Assembly (NCBI GenBank): GCA_030782805.1
Contig: JARJPL010000329.1
Location: 62,001 to 126,000 of the forward strand
Length of the DNA: 64,000 bases
Source of the DNA: Aschersonia sp. MBC 622
Taxonomy: Eukaryota; Ascomycota; Sordariomycetes; Hypocreales; Clavicipitaceae
Direction of reading: 5' to 3'
Position numbers and translations under genes: made by a program. Numbering within the stretch: position 1 is the stretch's first letter; every line of letters starts with the position of its first letter. This document shows positions 1-13,608 of the stretch, in pieces. Below the pieces are notes generated by a model, which saw nothing but the letters and a program-made list of their open reading frames with translations, ran no database searches and was not told the DNA's origin.

Positions 1-540
1 AGCTCCCGTGTGTGGAATGCGAGCGGAAAAGAAGTGTGTGGCTGCAGTTTGTCGTACTCGAGTGTAAGCCCAAACTGGATATATCCGGACGGAAGCTGTG
101 TACAAGCTGAAGAAATTATGGAAGAGTACTTGTGTATGTGCTTCACTGAGAATAGAAAAGGCAAGACATTTGCGGGAGAATGAGTTGTAGAAGCGAATTT
201 ATCCTAGATATGTCTGAGTATTGGCATAGCAAAGCAATAGTATATTAAAGTCGAGCAATTTTCATAGTTTATCCTCAGCAATGCGAAACATCAGTTGATC
301 TAGCGCCTAGTATATAGCATATAAGTCAAGTAGCAGAGGTAGTTGTACCAACTTTGGAGTTGAGCAGCTCGTGTTGTCAACAAAGTGGCAAAGAACCACA
401 CACCTCATTTGGTATTGATTCATAATGCTACACGTCGACGGGCTGCTTGGCCCCAAATATCCCACCAACAAAGGCCATGGTCAAACGAAAGATGGTCAAG
501 GGAAGATTTGACCCTTTCCTTGAAATCTTTTTTCTCTTTC
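1..540. other. Intergenic, no gene seen
   Basis: Stop codons interrupt all frames and no splice-linked reading frame was found. The stretch is moderately AT-rich and lies 3' of the minus-strand 2EXR gene, so its right end probably contains that gene's 3' untranslated region. Nothing else is supportable. Confidence 0.5.
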
Positions 541-1686
541 TCAAAAAGGAAGCTGGAGATTTGGAGCATGCCACAGCGCTTGATGTGCTTTCAAAAACGC
601 CGCCGGGTTCGCCAGCTCCTGCTCCGTGGCCCTCAAAATGTCCCTGTACTTGGGATAGTAGCTCTCCAGCATCGCCTGCTGCTCCATCAGCTCCTGCAAG
701 CCCGGCCCGTCCGGCTCCGGCACCGCCGGCATCTCCTGCTTGAGCTGCTTCTGCATCACGCTGAGAAAGTTGTCCCTGTTCAGCCACTCCTCCTCGGTGC
801 CGTCGGCGTGGCGGTGGACGACGCGTATCGACGACGCGGGCGGCGCCAGCGGGCCGCTCCTGACGGAGCCGCCCAGGCACCACTGCTCAAAGACGTCGTA
901 CCAGTGAAGGACGGTCACGGCGGTGCGGTTGGCCCACCACGGTTCCGGCCCGCGGCCGGCCACGACAAAGGTGATTTCGCGCAGGTCTGGCATGCCGTAC
1001 TTGATCTCGTACATGACGCGGAGGAGGCGCTCCGGGGCCACGATGATGTCGTTGAAATTCGCGGCCGCGGTGCGCTGCCAGAGGCTGAGGTGCATGGCGA
1101 TGCGGAGGCGTCGGACGGGCAGCAAGAGGCCGCCGAGTGGCGCGCTGGGCGTGAGGATGCCCTCAATGTCGTGGTACAGCAGCTGGACCACGTCGTTTCC
1201 CAGGTCAAACCAGGGCGGTAGCGCGGCTTCGAGCAGTGACGGCGGCTCCATCTCGTCGAGATCATCCGGTGACGGTATTGTCGTCGTCGTGGTCGTCGTT
1301 GTCGTGCCGGGGGGCGTCGCCGGGTTCAAGTCATAGTGTTTCCGGAGAAGCGCGCAGGACTCGCGGCAGACTCTGTACACGGGCGGGGGATTGGCGACAA
1401 AGTAGGCGAATGGTCTGCCATCGCGCTTCACGCAGCCAAATCTGCGCGCAATCTTTTCGCCCAGGAACTCAAAGTCCCATCCCACGAGCCAACCTTCGAG
1501 TTCCTCCCAGGTGATGTCGTCGTTTTCGAGCATGCCCTGGTCAAAGGTGCTGAAAATAGTCAGGTGCGTCGGACGAACCGCCCAGCGCCAGATCATGCTC
1601 TGGATCTCGGCTGGCAGCGTCCTCCATTTGGGAGAGGCGGCTTGCTCTGTTTTGTCCACGGTGATGATTTCGGTATGCGAGGACAT
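541..1686 (-). CDS. 2EXR domain protein (hypothetical)
   Basis: Single-exon reading frame of 381 residues. The start was placed at the ATG at 1686 (MSSHTEIITV), not at an upstream in-frame ATG at 1734, because the latter only adds a poly-lysine run read from a CT-rich leader. Residues about 20-100 have the fungal 2EXR signature: a WRTLPAEIQSMIWRWAV helix, then a tract ending in PPVYRVCRESCALLRKHY. Known 2EXR proteins are abundant in filamentous fungi and have no established biochemical role. A linker near residues 135-150 carries a run of nine threonines. The C-terminal third is basic and ends in LQLPF. No signal peptide or membrane segment is visible. A TATA-like sequence lies about 90 bases upstream. 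A second 2EXR gene lies near the other end of the window. Function unknown. Confidence 0.85.
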   Translation of the reverse strand: MSSHTEIITVDKTEQAASPKWRTLPAEIQSMIWRWAVRPTHLTIFSTFDQGMLENDDITWEELEGWLVGWDFEFLGEKIARRFGCVKRDGRPFAYFVANPPPVYRVCRESCALLRKHYDLNPATPPGTTTTTTTTTIPSPDDLDEMEPPSLLEAALPPWFDLGNDVVQLLYHDIEGILTPSAPLGGLLLPVRRLRIAMHLSLWQRTAAANFNDIIVAPERLLRVMYEIKYGMPDLREITFVVAGRGPEPWWANRTAVTVLHWYDVFEQWCLGGSVRSGPLAPPASSIRVVHRHADGTEEEWLNRDNFLSVMQKQLKQEMPAVPEPDGPGLQELMEQQAMLESYYPKYRDILRATEQELANPAAFLKAHQALWHAPNLQLPF

Positions 1687-1773
1687 GTCGCCGTCTTCTC
1701 CCTTCTTCTTCTTCTTTTTCTTCTTCCTCTCCAATCGAAGAGAAGAGTGCGTTTTTTTTTCTTCGGAGGGGGG

Positions 1774-1783
1774 CTTTTATATA
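1774..1783 (-). promoter_or_regulatory. TATA-like box of the 2EXR gene
   Basis: On the minus strand the bases read TATATAAAAG, 88 bases upstream of the ATG at 1686, with a CT-rich tract between. Spacing and composition fit a fungal core promoter. This is inference from position only. Confidence 0.45.
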
Positions 1784-4700
1784 AGAAAGAAGGAAAATGT
1801 CATGTACAACAAGAAAGAATCCACGACAGACGCCTGGTGGTCACCAGCGCATTCATCTTGTAGGACGATTTCGCAAGCATTGTCAGCTTCAGGTGTCTAT
1901 TCACTCTTTGACATTTGTAGACCAGTGTGCGGTTTGTGCTACGTGCAAAAATAGCTTCGGAAAGGCATAAGGCGAGACAGGCTGGTGACAGAATGTTCCG
2001 CGGGTAGCACGAACCATTCAAAGAAAGACGGGCAATAATTGTACATCTTGTTAGATATAGATTGAATACCTTGTGTACGGTTCTACTCGGGCTCAACTTC
2101 TTTGTTGCTTTTTGTTACTTATTCTTTCCTCCATGCTCTTCAGTTTCGTGTTGCTCAGAGTCTACCTTGTCATTTCTTTCCTCTGCATTTTGGTATTGGT
2201 CACTTTGCTTTGTAACACTCAAATTACACTCTGAATATTCACGCATTCCATCTGATGAATCAAATTGAATATATTTATGCATTTCCGCAAGTAGATTGCT
2301 TCACGACTGGGTAGTCTAACCAACTTGGTCATTCGAGGTGTAAGTATAGTCAAGTTGGGCGTATAGAGATCGGCAGTGGCTGGCAATCGGTCCTGCTCGC
2401 GAGTCAGGCCAGACAGGGGCGCCGAGCACGAACCTTGCTTGTCGTCTCCTGGTACGACACTAACCAGTACTAGAATCTGGCGCTTAATAAAAAAAGATTG
2501 ATCCTGTTTGTTTCGAGGGGGGGGGCCGCCGGGTTGGATCGGAAAGGGAGCATAGCACGCAATAAAGAACGCGGCCGTCATTGGTGCGGCACCTGCCAGG
2601 CACTGTTCAGAGTACAAAAGAAAAAGCTCTTTTGTAATGGATTTACGTAGCATCCCAAGGGGAAAAATCCACTGTGAATCACTTCTATTGTCTGTTGCGG
2701 CCCAATCTAGAGGTGCACGAGCAGTAGCGCAACGTAAAAGTGTATCGGCGTCCCCGGGTCGGCGATCCAAATCGGACAAATGCCTATTAGCCAGGGCAGC
2801 GCGGCCATCGGCAGTTATATGTTTATGCTGAATGATACTAGTACATCTTACTTGGTCCGGCTTCTGGCCGGGTTGCTAGGCTAGCGATGCTCACCGTCCG
2901 GGTAGGAATCGCAGAGTTGAGAATTATATCCTGTCATGAGAGACATGCTTGACATGGTACGATTGGTAGGCACCACAGCCCCAGAAGAACACGGGGTGGT
3001 ATGTGATGCAGGGACTGGGATTGTCAAAGGCGAGCGCCGTTGATGCAACGCCATCTGAAGGTTGTTCATCTCTGTCTGTGGCGTCGCATGAACATGTTCT
3101 GTTACTGTGTTTGCACAGAGTTGTTAGAGATGGAGAGAAGAGGGGCAAGAGAGATGACCAACAAAGCTTTTGCATGAAAGATGGAGTAGATTAATTATAG
3201 TAAACGACTATAGTCTGGAATGTGGGAGACTCAAGGAAAGTGGCGCCAAGACGAGCTTCTTCTTGAGAGAGTTGTCAATTTGCATATTTACTCAGTAGCC
3301 GTGTTAGTGGGCAAGCATCTTAATAGATCCGTGCTTTTTTAGCTCGTATGGTCGCGTTTTTTTTTTGCCTCCTCAGAGTTCTGGCTGTTTGAGCGACATG
3401 AAGAACCCATGTCATTATCAGCATGACGAAGCCTTGTGACGAAGGTGGTTTATTGTCATTTGGAGAAGGGGGGGTTTCTGGGGGTGTGTGTGACTATTAA
3501 CACGGACAAGAGGCGTCTTGTTAATTTGTTAGAGTGTGATTGGTTACACCCCGTATCGGTGATCCAGGCTGTCTCCTTGCTAAAACCTAGCTAGGTGATT
3601 TTTTCTTTCTTTTTTTTCTTCGCTTTTTTGCTTTTTTTTTAACTGTTAGGCTGGGGTCGTTGCTACGCGACGTGCGCGCAGTCCAAGCAAGAGGTGTTGC
3701 GTTATCGAGTGAAGCCCAAGACCGCTGGGGTCGGTGACCTTTATGGTGCAAAAACGGTGTATGCGGTGTAAATGGTGGGGAAATGGTACGATTTAAAGAT
3801 TTCAGATGAATCAAGTTATTCAGGAAAAAAAGCGAAAGAAAAATTGTAACGGAACTTCGGAAGCCTTTCATCACTGCAAATTCGAGAATTTCTCGGCGAA
3901 TTAGCATGGGCAAGACCAGGATACGTGCCTCTCAGATCGCCTAATTTCTTTGCTGGGGAGGGGCAGCATCAAAGGGCTATTAAGTCTAATATCGACAAGA
4001 TAAACAAGAGGCAGATTTCACATTTTGTGGCGTCTTGTCATGGGTGTCAAAAACCGTCGGGAACATCGAAGGAGGGCGTCCGTACAGCGGCCCTCAAGAG
4101 TCAACGGTCATTGTCCGGGGCCAAGCGCGAAAGGGGGGCAAGTAAGAGTGAATGGTTCCTGGTATACACCCCTCTGTAGCAGGGGAATGGGAACGGAGCC
4201 GGAGGAAAATCTAACACATATTCGTAAAATAACCAAAGTAATTAACAAGAGGCAAAAGCATCCATGTACACTGTACAGTACCCGGCGTGTCAGAACCCTT
4301 GCCTATAGTGAAAGCCATTAAGGATCTAGGATAGTCCTGCCAAAGAGAAACGCGTGTACTCGGTACTTTCTGGATGTCTTTTACACACACCCCTCCTACA
4401 CCCCCTTTTCCCCTGCATTACACACACGCCCAATATCATACTACGCCGTATGTATGTACAGGATCAAATCACAATGTGCCATGCGTATTAACCAAAACCT
4501 GCCGTTGATGGAGTATTGCACAATGGACCCTTGCGAAAATCTTTCAAGAATATCCGCTGGTCATGAGTGTCAATCTGGCGGGAAGCAATGCGAAAAACCC
4601 GACAAAAGCAAGTTTTGGAGAGTTGACAAGGAACCATGCAAACAAATTCGGGAGCATCACTCGGCTGTCGGCTTGTCAGGCACGCCCTATCGTTATTTGG

Positions 4701-4857
4701 CGCTTCTCGTATGACCTTTGCGTTTTGAGACATATCACACAACTCGAACTTTATTCATCACAAATGGGGCGGCCAAGTCTTGAGATGCGACACGCAGTTG
4801 AAGAAGAATTCTCTTTCTATTTCGTCTTTTGCCTCTCTTTCACCGTAAAAAGACAAG

Positions 4858-4929
4858 GTTTTGGTTGGTTGGTTGGTTGGTTGGCTGGTTGGCTGGTTGG
4901 CTGGTTGGCTGGTTGGCTAGTTGGCTGGT
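4858..4929. repeat. Tandem GGTTGGCT / GGTT microsatellite
   Basis: About 70 bases of tandem repeat: five GGTT units followed by an eight-base GGTTGGCT unit repeated about six times with one CT-to-TA change. No gene overlaps it. Such G/T arrays arise by replication slippage. Confidence 0.9.
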
Positions 4930-7629
4930 ACCCGCCAATTTCGGACCGTGATAGCCCGAGGGCTCGCTAATGCAAAAGGAAGACGCTATACATATGACGG
5001 TGATTGATAGCCAGATTGATCGTCTCTCGGCTTCTCTGCCGTATATAAACTTGATTCTTATCATTCCTTTTTTGGTAGTCTCGTCTTGGCAACTGATATT
5101 ACTTGCGACACTTTCGAACTAGCTCTGGCCCCGATAAGTGTTAGTCCATGTGACGCTGCGAGGCTCACGAACGGATTGCGCAATCCTAGAGATCAACCAA
5201 GACTAATAAAGTGGAACTTGTAAAATCAGGGTCTTTGAGCGGTCATGATTATACCATTTCGCCGACGCATGCATACAGGAGGCTTGTCATCATGTTGGTT
5301 CCTGGCCAAGTCATGTGCGGACTTTTCTTGTCCGGTGTAGACTCCGACGTGAGATTCACTGTAAATGGGGGGTGGAAAAGGACGGAGGGATTAGCCGTAG
5401 AACTTGGTCTAAAAATTCCGGCCATTGCCTATCGTGCCTCGATACCCTCTTCCAGATAGCTGGAGCCGGCAAAGTTGCGATATTAAATCGTCGATAGATA
5501 TCGTGCACAGCTGGCAAAATTGGGCCATTCTACCGGTATCCTCGTTCCTCGGAGATTCCTCCAGCCTACTACCGACATGTACTTGCACTTGCGTGAGCTC
5601 AATTTCCAATTTAGGGTCTGCTTCTTTATTTGAGGCTGCAACTCTAGTATGTAACCCAACACGTGAAGCCACACACAGATGGCGTGTTGGTCCACCAAAC
5701 CTAGTTTGAGTCCTAAATCAACGTACTACAAAAGTCACAAGGTCGTTTCTCGGACGTGTCCAATTAAACACCCGGTACTGGATCCGCAGCCAAATTCCCA
5801 CGGACGTAAAGCCCAAGACACCGTGCTTGCGGCCATACGCTATACGTCGACAATCTCAGTCATCTACGTCGGCGGCCGAGGTCGATCTGGTGGGCCTCGC
5901 CGTCCGTCTCCGACCCCGTTTTTTATATAATTAGGAGCATAAAATACTTATTAGCGCCCCCCCAGCGGCCGCCCGACTTTTACCGGGCATGAGAATATTG
6001 CCGGTGCGCGCCGACACGGGACGGCGGGCTTGCGTCGCGGACCGTGACACCCAGTTCACGTAGCCAGCGCCCATACGCCCCCTCTCCCCCGAACGTGGGA
6101 CACTGAGGGCCAAATACTTATGCGGCCTAAAGTATCAAGCAAGTTTTTAGGGCCCAGCCCAGCGGGCCGTCACCCTGCTCGATTGTATCGGAGAGAGCGC
6201 GGCTACGGTAAACTAAGAAGAAGACCCATGATAAGCCAAAGTGAAAAAAAAAAAACGTCACAAGTACACAGAAAGGGCAACAATAGACCTAATCTACCAC
6301 GCCTTGCACCATCACGCCACATGATCATCGCCCGATCTAATTATTATCCGATTCAGATTCTCCGACTTGGAATCCACGATGCATCCAGGGCTCTCGGTGA
6401 TGATGACAGAGGACGACGTAGCAAGAGCGGTGGTGGTGGCAGCCGAGCCCATCTGCGAATGAATACAGAAAGCCTCGCCACCATCTTTCGACGCCAAGTT
6501 GGCTATGCCTACAACTGGTCCAAATCTTGGTCCTTGGGCAGTCTCCAATTTTTGCTCCTCGGCTATCTTGCGTTGGGACTCTCCCGAATGGAGCCGTCCG
6601 AATAGGGCCTTGGTGGTTTGCAGCTACCAACATACTTTATCATTTTCATGCTCGAGATGGTCTAGGCAAAGGGCTAGATAGACCAAAGCAAGGCGCTTTT
6701 GCGAAAGCGTCATGTCTCCTTCTAGTTAGCCGTGGCCGCCATGTACCAAAGGCATCATTCCAAGAACAGCAACCAAACACTTTTTCGCCAAAATCAAGGA
6801 AACATTCATTCTACTACATCAACACCCATCATCCTTGCTCTCCCCCATTCATGTCGCCCAGCTAGTATTCATGCAATCTTACTGCTTTGATATGGCGACA
6901 TCTCTACAAGCCATTGGCTGACTCTTTTGCGTGGGCGTACAACAACAACAAGATTGGGCGTCGCTTCCACCACCTTGAAGCCTTTTCACTTCATCCCGGC
7001 AGTTGGGCTCGATTTCATTTTCATAGACGTGATTAAGGGGGACTTCTTCGCGAGTGGAGAGGCACATTTGAAAAAGCCTTCTCCTCCTTTCGTCATAGAC
7101 CTTGACTCTATCTCGTCCGTCTGTGTGGACCGTGTATACTAAAGCCAAGACGCGATCGGAAATCTTACTCTCAGGACCGCGCTAGCACCCTAGTTTGGAT
7201 CTAATCCATCAACCCTTCTTTTATTTAACTATACACGAAGCATTGTGGCCTGATTTTACCTTTACTTTCCCAACGCTAGACGAGGCCGTTGCTGCCTGGT
7301 TGGTCAACTTAACGGACTGTTGCCCTACGCCGCCTTGGCGTTTGTCGACAATTCTTCTTCTTAATCTCGCTTCTCCGGGGGGGGGGGGGCACGTCACTTC
7401 CAATGTTCTAGAACAACGCGGTGCCCTGAGAGGGAAATTGGGGAATCGACTCATTATTCTCAACCTAAGCCTGTTCGAACCTTGGGTAGCTGGTCTTCCG
7501 GATCGTCGCTGAACCTAATCCATCGCTGCACATCTTTGTTGTGACGTTGCTAGACAAGGGGTCCCCATCGGCGCCTCCGCTCGTGCCTGTCAGGAGGACC
7601 ATTGTTCGAAAAGCTCCGAGGATTAATTA

Positions 7630-7649
7630 ATGCAATGCAATGCAATGCA
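7630..7649. repeat. Short TGCAA pentanucleotide repeat
   Basis: Four near-perfect copies of a TGCAA unit in the gene-poor tract. Only a small slippage repeat; no associated gene or structure was seen. Confidence 0.8.
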
Positions 7650-10600
7650 GATGAGAGGAAAATTGGGAGCATCGAGATGTTGATGCCGCCTGGAGCTATT
7701 TAGGAACTACGCTAGTATTTCCTCATTCTATTTCCCGACTAAGAAGGTATTCGGGACGATCCCTCTGATGCAGAAGGAATAGTGACCGCAGATTGCGAGA
7801 CGCGGCTCTTGGTTCTGGCTGCCGCTTGAAGCCGCGCCGCTGCATACTACCCGCGATATTAACCGACCCAAGCACAATGAATCAACTTACAGGCAGCAGC
7901 ATATTCGGCAACCTCGCCGTCAGTCTGTTACCCCCGTTGGGCCATTCTTGCACACTTTGACGGCCAGACGAGTTTGCACCATGAACAGCTCCGCGCGCTT
8001 AAGGGTATTTCCTGTGCGCAATACATGAGACGACAGTTTGGCACCCTGTCCGTTCACCACCTCTAACTAGCGCCCATCTCCTTCAAGCTGAAAACAAGAA
8101 TCAAGCCAACTGCATTGTTGGGTAAAGGATTTCGGAGGCCGCCCACCATTTGAATGTGGCTGGCAAGCTTCCTTCATCTCCGCCATCGCCATTTGCCTTC
8201 GCACCAACACGGCTCAAGCTTCTTCGTCGCTCTTGGGCAGCCGACTATATGCCCTAGAGCATTGGTCCCGGAATGCCCGACGTCAACTGGGGCTATTATT
8301 GACCTTACAAATGACGCGCGCTTGCTTTGGACCTACACCTCAACGGCTGACGGTGTGGCTTGGTGACGGCCGAGTTGATGGCGACTTACATTGCAGTAAC
8401 TGCACATCCTAAATTTAGCAGATCGATCCGAGTAGCTGACACGGTATATGCAGATGCCAAAGCCAGTCGGTCCTGCGGCGACCTTGTTTGGTGCTACGGC
8501 AAATGTATCTCGCCAACAGACGCGGCAAGGCAGCAAGGCAGCAACCAACACGGATCAATTCTGCTTAGAGATAGCAGACTTCCCCCATTCGTCGTCCCGT
8601 GGCGTTTTCTTTATGCAGTAGCCAAGTTGGTGTGCAATACAGTAATAGTGCTTGTCCCTGTCGGTCTCATCTGTTCGTTCAGTTTCCTCCTTTTCGGCAG
8701 TCATTATTAGAAGACTTCAAGTCCCGATTGCGAGCGAGAGGCCTAAAAGGCGCACTGCTAGAGCCTGGCCATCTGCCGCCTAAGCTTCAAGCAACCCCTG
8801 GCCAAATGTGAATGGGTTTCTCGAAACTGAAAAGGCAAAGATAGGACAGCCTAGTGCTTGGTGATGTTGCTTTCAACCCCTGCTTCGCTTCTCCGCCTTT
8901 GGTAGTCACTAGTGCCATCGCTATGATTTCGAGCATAAACGGAAATCTCCGACGACATGTATAGCTCGAATGGAACAATAAAATCTCTCCGATAGCTGTC
9001 TGAACCGATAAAACCGCGTGCAGTCACAGCTTTCGAGACAGGAGAGCCTGGACTTGGCATCGCTGATCAAGGCAGTTTCAACTGAGGCTTCGAGATCACT
9101 TTGCCAGCATAGTTCTATACTTTCCGGATTCGTGTCTCGCAGCAATGGCGAGCGAAACTTCCTTTGTATCATGCTTTGTATTCTCGTAATTCACCGCCAA
9201 TAAATAGCCATCTCTGCTGTTTGTAGAGCACCAGTTGCAGGGTTCTTGACGAGCTCACAGTAAAGCCGTCTAGTGCCGCGACGAGCCAGTGCAGGTCTCG
9301 ATGGCGTCTCCCAATCATCTGCCGACACATACATAGCCCGAGTAATACGGCTCGTTACCATCGCGACACGAAGTAGTTTCCAACATAACTCTTTGTTAGT
9401 GATATGATCGTGCCTTTTTGGCGTTACGGCGATCTGTTTCCTGATACAGCCACATCCGTCACTGGGGAAACCCACCTTCGGTCCGTGCCAGGTAGTCAGT
9501 TGTCGCTAAACCTGCAGCTAAACGACGCCGTCTGACAAAGCTTTTCATTCTAGCTTCTGCTTTGGCATTGAAAATATTCGAGTCAAATACTTCAGCTTGC
9601 TCGCGTGATTGCCCGGCGGCCTGATTGGCCTTCTGCCGGTCTCATTGAGCTGCCAGATATAACCCTTGACAAGCCTTGACCCGGATGCACAACATTCTGA
9701 CGGTATGCGAGTAACTCACGCAGATGACCAAGCTTCGCTGCGTTGAACAGCGCTTTCGGCACACACGTGGTACATAACTGATCATCTAGCCATCTGACAT
9801 GCTTTCCAGCAGTATTATACCCATCTGGAAGTAGCCAATCGCAGACGTTTGTGGCCGACAAGGATCTCCTTTAAGCGAAGCAGCCCAAATCAAAGGGTGG
9901 ATACAATGAAGAACGCAAAGAAGAGAAAAGCGTAACTAGTTATTTGGAGCGTGCGTTTTCAGTTGCGACACAGCCTAGACTGTTTGGGAACGGCGTACTT
10001 TCCCCTCAATTCACACCGTCGGATAAGCGATCCGCATCCTGCCTTAGACGGGGCTGTAGACGCCTCCTTTTTTGGACTTTCTCCCCAGATTCTGAACGCT
10101 ACACTTGTGGTTTGAGCTTTGCATATTCGTCATGCTATTGCGGCTGCGCAATGTCATTGCGGCTCTCGGTGTGAATGCCGAATCTGACATACGCTCGGCC
10201 TGTGACCGTCGTTCCGCTCTTTCGTGTCCGTCAGGACTGGCGTTACGGGGCCAGCCCGCCGCAACAGTCATTGACGGCCAAGGGTACCCTGTTTCGTCCG
10301 AGATACTAGTTATTGTAATCCGTACGTGCTCGCAAATGGAGCATTTGCTCCACTGATGCCTTGCTGCTGATCACCGTGATTCCGTTGCTGGCCCCGTTCT
10401 GGTCATTTCCAGGACGCGCTGCAATAACTGAAGGAATAAGGCACGAGTCATTGGTCTTATGAAGTTCATCATCGCTGACTGCACACCTTGCCAGCGATGA
10501 AGCCATACCACATGGGTCATGCAACTGACTCTGGTTCTGTCTTTCCAGGGAGAGACTCAAGCTTGCCGTTTCTCAAGACAATTTGCTTCGGTGAGAGTGA

Positions 10601-13554
10601 CCAAACATGACACCGCATGTCGTTGGCTAACGGCTGGCCACTCACTCGCCTCGCGCTTTGACCTGGACACGGAGTGGGTGCGACCACAACGATGTGGCAA
10701 ATCAAGGAAACATCCTTGACTGGTTCTTCGATCGAGTGGAGGAAGGCCCTGGACTGGCAGCTAACGACCGCGCCCGGCTTCGCAATTTTGTTCTGATCCG
10801 TCGCCAGGATGAACCTGGATTGGAACATTTCTTCCGAAAGCAACTGCTACATGGTTCCATGTTCCTGACGGCATGAATTCGATAATGCAACAGTGCAGCT
10901 GCACAGAGAATTGCCACGTCGAAGTTAGGACCTTGGGCCTTCTCTTGCATAGTTGTGCAGACTAGCACTGTGGTTCTACAGCACACAAATTTCTAGTCTT
11001 TCATGACTTCGTTTTGACGGAAGCTGCTGTCGTCAAACTCAAGGTCAAAGTCTAGGCTTGGTAGCAAAACTGTCAGTTCCGCGAAATTTCGTTCACCGTT
11101 CTCCAACGAAGCCAAGTTGTGTCTGCTGGGAGCTGCGAAGAGCAATACCTAGTGATGCGGCTGTTGCATCCTGCGATGCGCGCTCCAACCTTGTTTCGTG
11201 AGGACAAAATTTTAGCAGGTCGAGCTAGTGATGCTAATTCAGGGGCATGTCTCAAAGGGAGTCTGCTGTACGGAGTAGTCTGATAAAAACGGTCGAGAGA
11301 GCCTCGTCAGCTCGTCATAGCACACATCGCCGGTGAGAGTCAACGTCTTTGTCTCATGGTTCACGTTGCAGGCTGCGCTAACATTCTCTAGTGTGCCTCT
11401 TCTGCGGTCGTGGAGAGTCATGCATCGCAGTGCGAACATCATGTTGGAGGGACGATCATGGCAGCTTAAAAGGTGGGGCCTGCGATGTCCGCAGAACACC
11501 TGGGATAATCGATTTATACCAATGCTTGCCTAGCCTGGCGTTGTGAGACTTGGAGACTTGGAGTCTCCATGACAGCGGGTTGGAGAAGTTGGATTCTGTC
11601 AGGTGACACCGTCGACCCCCATTAAGCCAAGTTGTCAGGGCCATGAACCATACGACTTTGGGTGGATTAGCCCCGTTGGGCCGGACCGAGACTCGACAAC
11701 TGGCCGCTATCTTGAGCCTTGAACGCGTTGTGCGATGGTGGCTGGTATCGAGTCAAGGCTGTTGCTCCGTAGGCGGATATGTTGGTAATCCATTTCTGTG
11801 TTACAGGAATAGAGACAAGGATAAACCCAGCAGAACGACAGTCCATGGCTGTTTGCACCTGTCGGGCTTTCATGTCGTTCTCGAATAGTGGCGGGGAACG
11901 CCGACTCGGCGGAACGAGCGCCGAAGTGCTCCATGTAGCGACAGATTTGCATCTTTGTCGAGCGCCCTCAAGTCTATTCATGCTTGCCAATGCTCGATAT
12001 TGCAGTCTATTGACACTAGACAATTGAGCAAGTTAAATTTGTCAAGCAAGGATCCACTCTAGATCAAGAATCGAGTACCATAGACGGCGTCGAGTATAAG
12101 AATGTTCGTCGGTTTATTCTTCGTCATTATAGACGGTGCGAACAGCTGCTGTCTGTCGTGCAAGAGATTCGCACGGGAATCGGGTACGGGTCTCGGATAC
12201 AGCCATAATGGTCTTGTGTGTGTGCAAAGAGTTGGACGCTAGTTGCTGCCATATCAAGCCAATGATCGTGCTGGAGCAGTGATCGAGTCAGCCAAGTGTT
12301 TGGACGGTGGCCTCGGAGCGCCGTGTAACCGCAAGACCAGAAGAGCGGGGAAAGAAAACGAAAATCCACACTGACGGAAAGGATGTCTCAAGACTAACTA
12401 TGTAAAGTCAAAGAAGGAAAATGCCAGTGGCAGCCGCCAAGTGCGTGAGGGTGGTGATCTGGGCCTCGTTCGTAGCCTTACCCCTGGACCGTTAGCTGGG
12501 AGGCTGGCAGTAGAGGTCTGGATAGATGCAGATGGGTTGGGGATCCCCTAGCATGCATGTGCGCTCGCGCTGGTCATGATGAGTATCCGATGGGCTGCTG
12601 TGACCACATGCACGAGGCCAGAGATAGGCAAGCCACACGACGGGTGATGAGCGGTGGTGAGGGACATTTTTGGCTGGCAAACTGCATAGTGGCAGCCGCT
12701 AGCTTGATCCAGGAGCGCCACGAATGCGACGCTGGGGATGGCGTGGCAGGGTTCCATGGCACATATGGGAAGCGTCGTTGTGCTAGGCTCCATGGAGACT
12801 AGCAGGCATAGGGGCAGGGTTTCTTGTGTTGAGATACAAGGAAGGCAGCGACTCGAATCATGTTGGACATACGGGGCGGCCGTGATGGAGTCGCAAGAGG
12901 TCGAGGCTTGTAAATAGAATGGCATGCATGCGCGGGCTGCGGACAGGAGCTTGCCCGCATGGAGATGCAATCAGTCGCAAGACGAAGTGCTGACATCGGT
13001 TTCGCGACGCATCAGAAATTTGCAGAGCAAGGGTCGAATTGGTCGTCTCTGATTTGGTTGCATTACCCGAGAACTGCCTCTCGTCATTTTTTCCAATCTG
13101 CGTGGCTGCGTTCAGCGGCCCACTGCCACAGGGCTTCACAAGGAACAGAATCCGTACAGCAGATCTATTTTTTTTGTTCTTGGAGCGATGAGCGGCTTAA
13201 TAAAGTGGTGACAGTACGGAGTAGTGTCTACTGGAGTCGAAATGGCTGAGGCGGGCGTTGACGCAGACGAGTGGCGGGCCAATGGCGATATTGTGGCTGC
13301 CCGCCAAGGACGAGCGCAGGTTGCAGGGAACCTCATGGAGAAGTTGATCGAAATGTCCGATGGAGTAGAGTGTAATAACTAGATGATGTTACAGAAAAGT
13401 GGCATTTGGGTGGTGATGGCGTTAAATGGGGCTGGCGATGCCTGGGGCTGAGAAGAAACGAATTGAGCGTTTGCTTAAGAAGAAAAACTTGAGCTTGGTG
13501 TTGTAATAGTCGTCTGGTGGTGCTGTGATGCAATGGCCATGTCTTGGTATGTGC

Positions 13555-13608
13555 TACCTTGGTACTTGCCGCCTACCTACAGGTAGGTACTTACTGCCTA
13601 CCTACCTC
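13555..13608. repeat. TACC/GGTA tetranucleotide cluster
   Basis: Interrupted TACC and GGTA units on both strands form an imperfect palindromic cluster (CCTACCTACAGGTAGGTA core). Similar short TAGG/CCTA runs recur at 16486-16503, about 17120, 35560 and 42745, so the motif is dispersed and not unique to this site. Confidence 0.75.

Noticed and set aside
5931..6130. GC-rich block flanked by AAATACTTAT words, as a small element
   Set aside because: The flanking words are direct, not inverted, and no further copy or target duplication was seen.
7465..7490. TTCGAA-containing tRNA B-box-like sequence
   Set aside because: Flanking bases do not form T-arm or acceptor stems and no A box is at a suitable distance.
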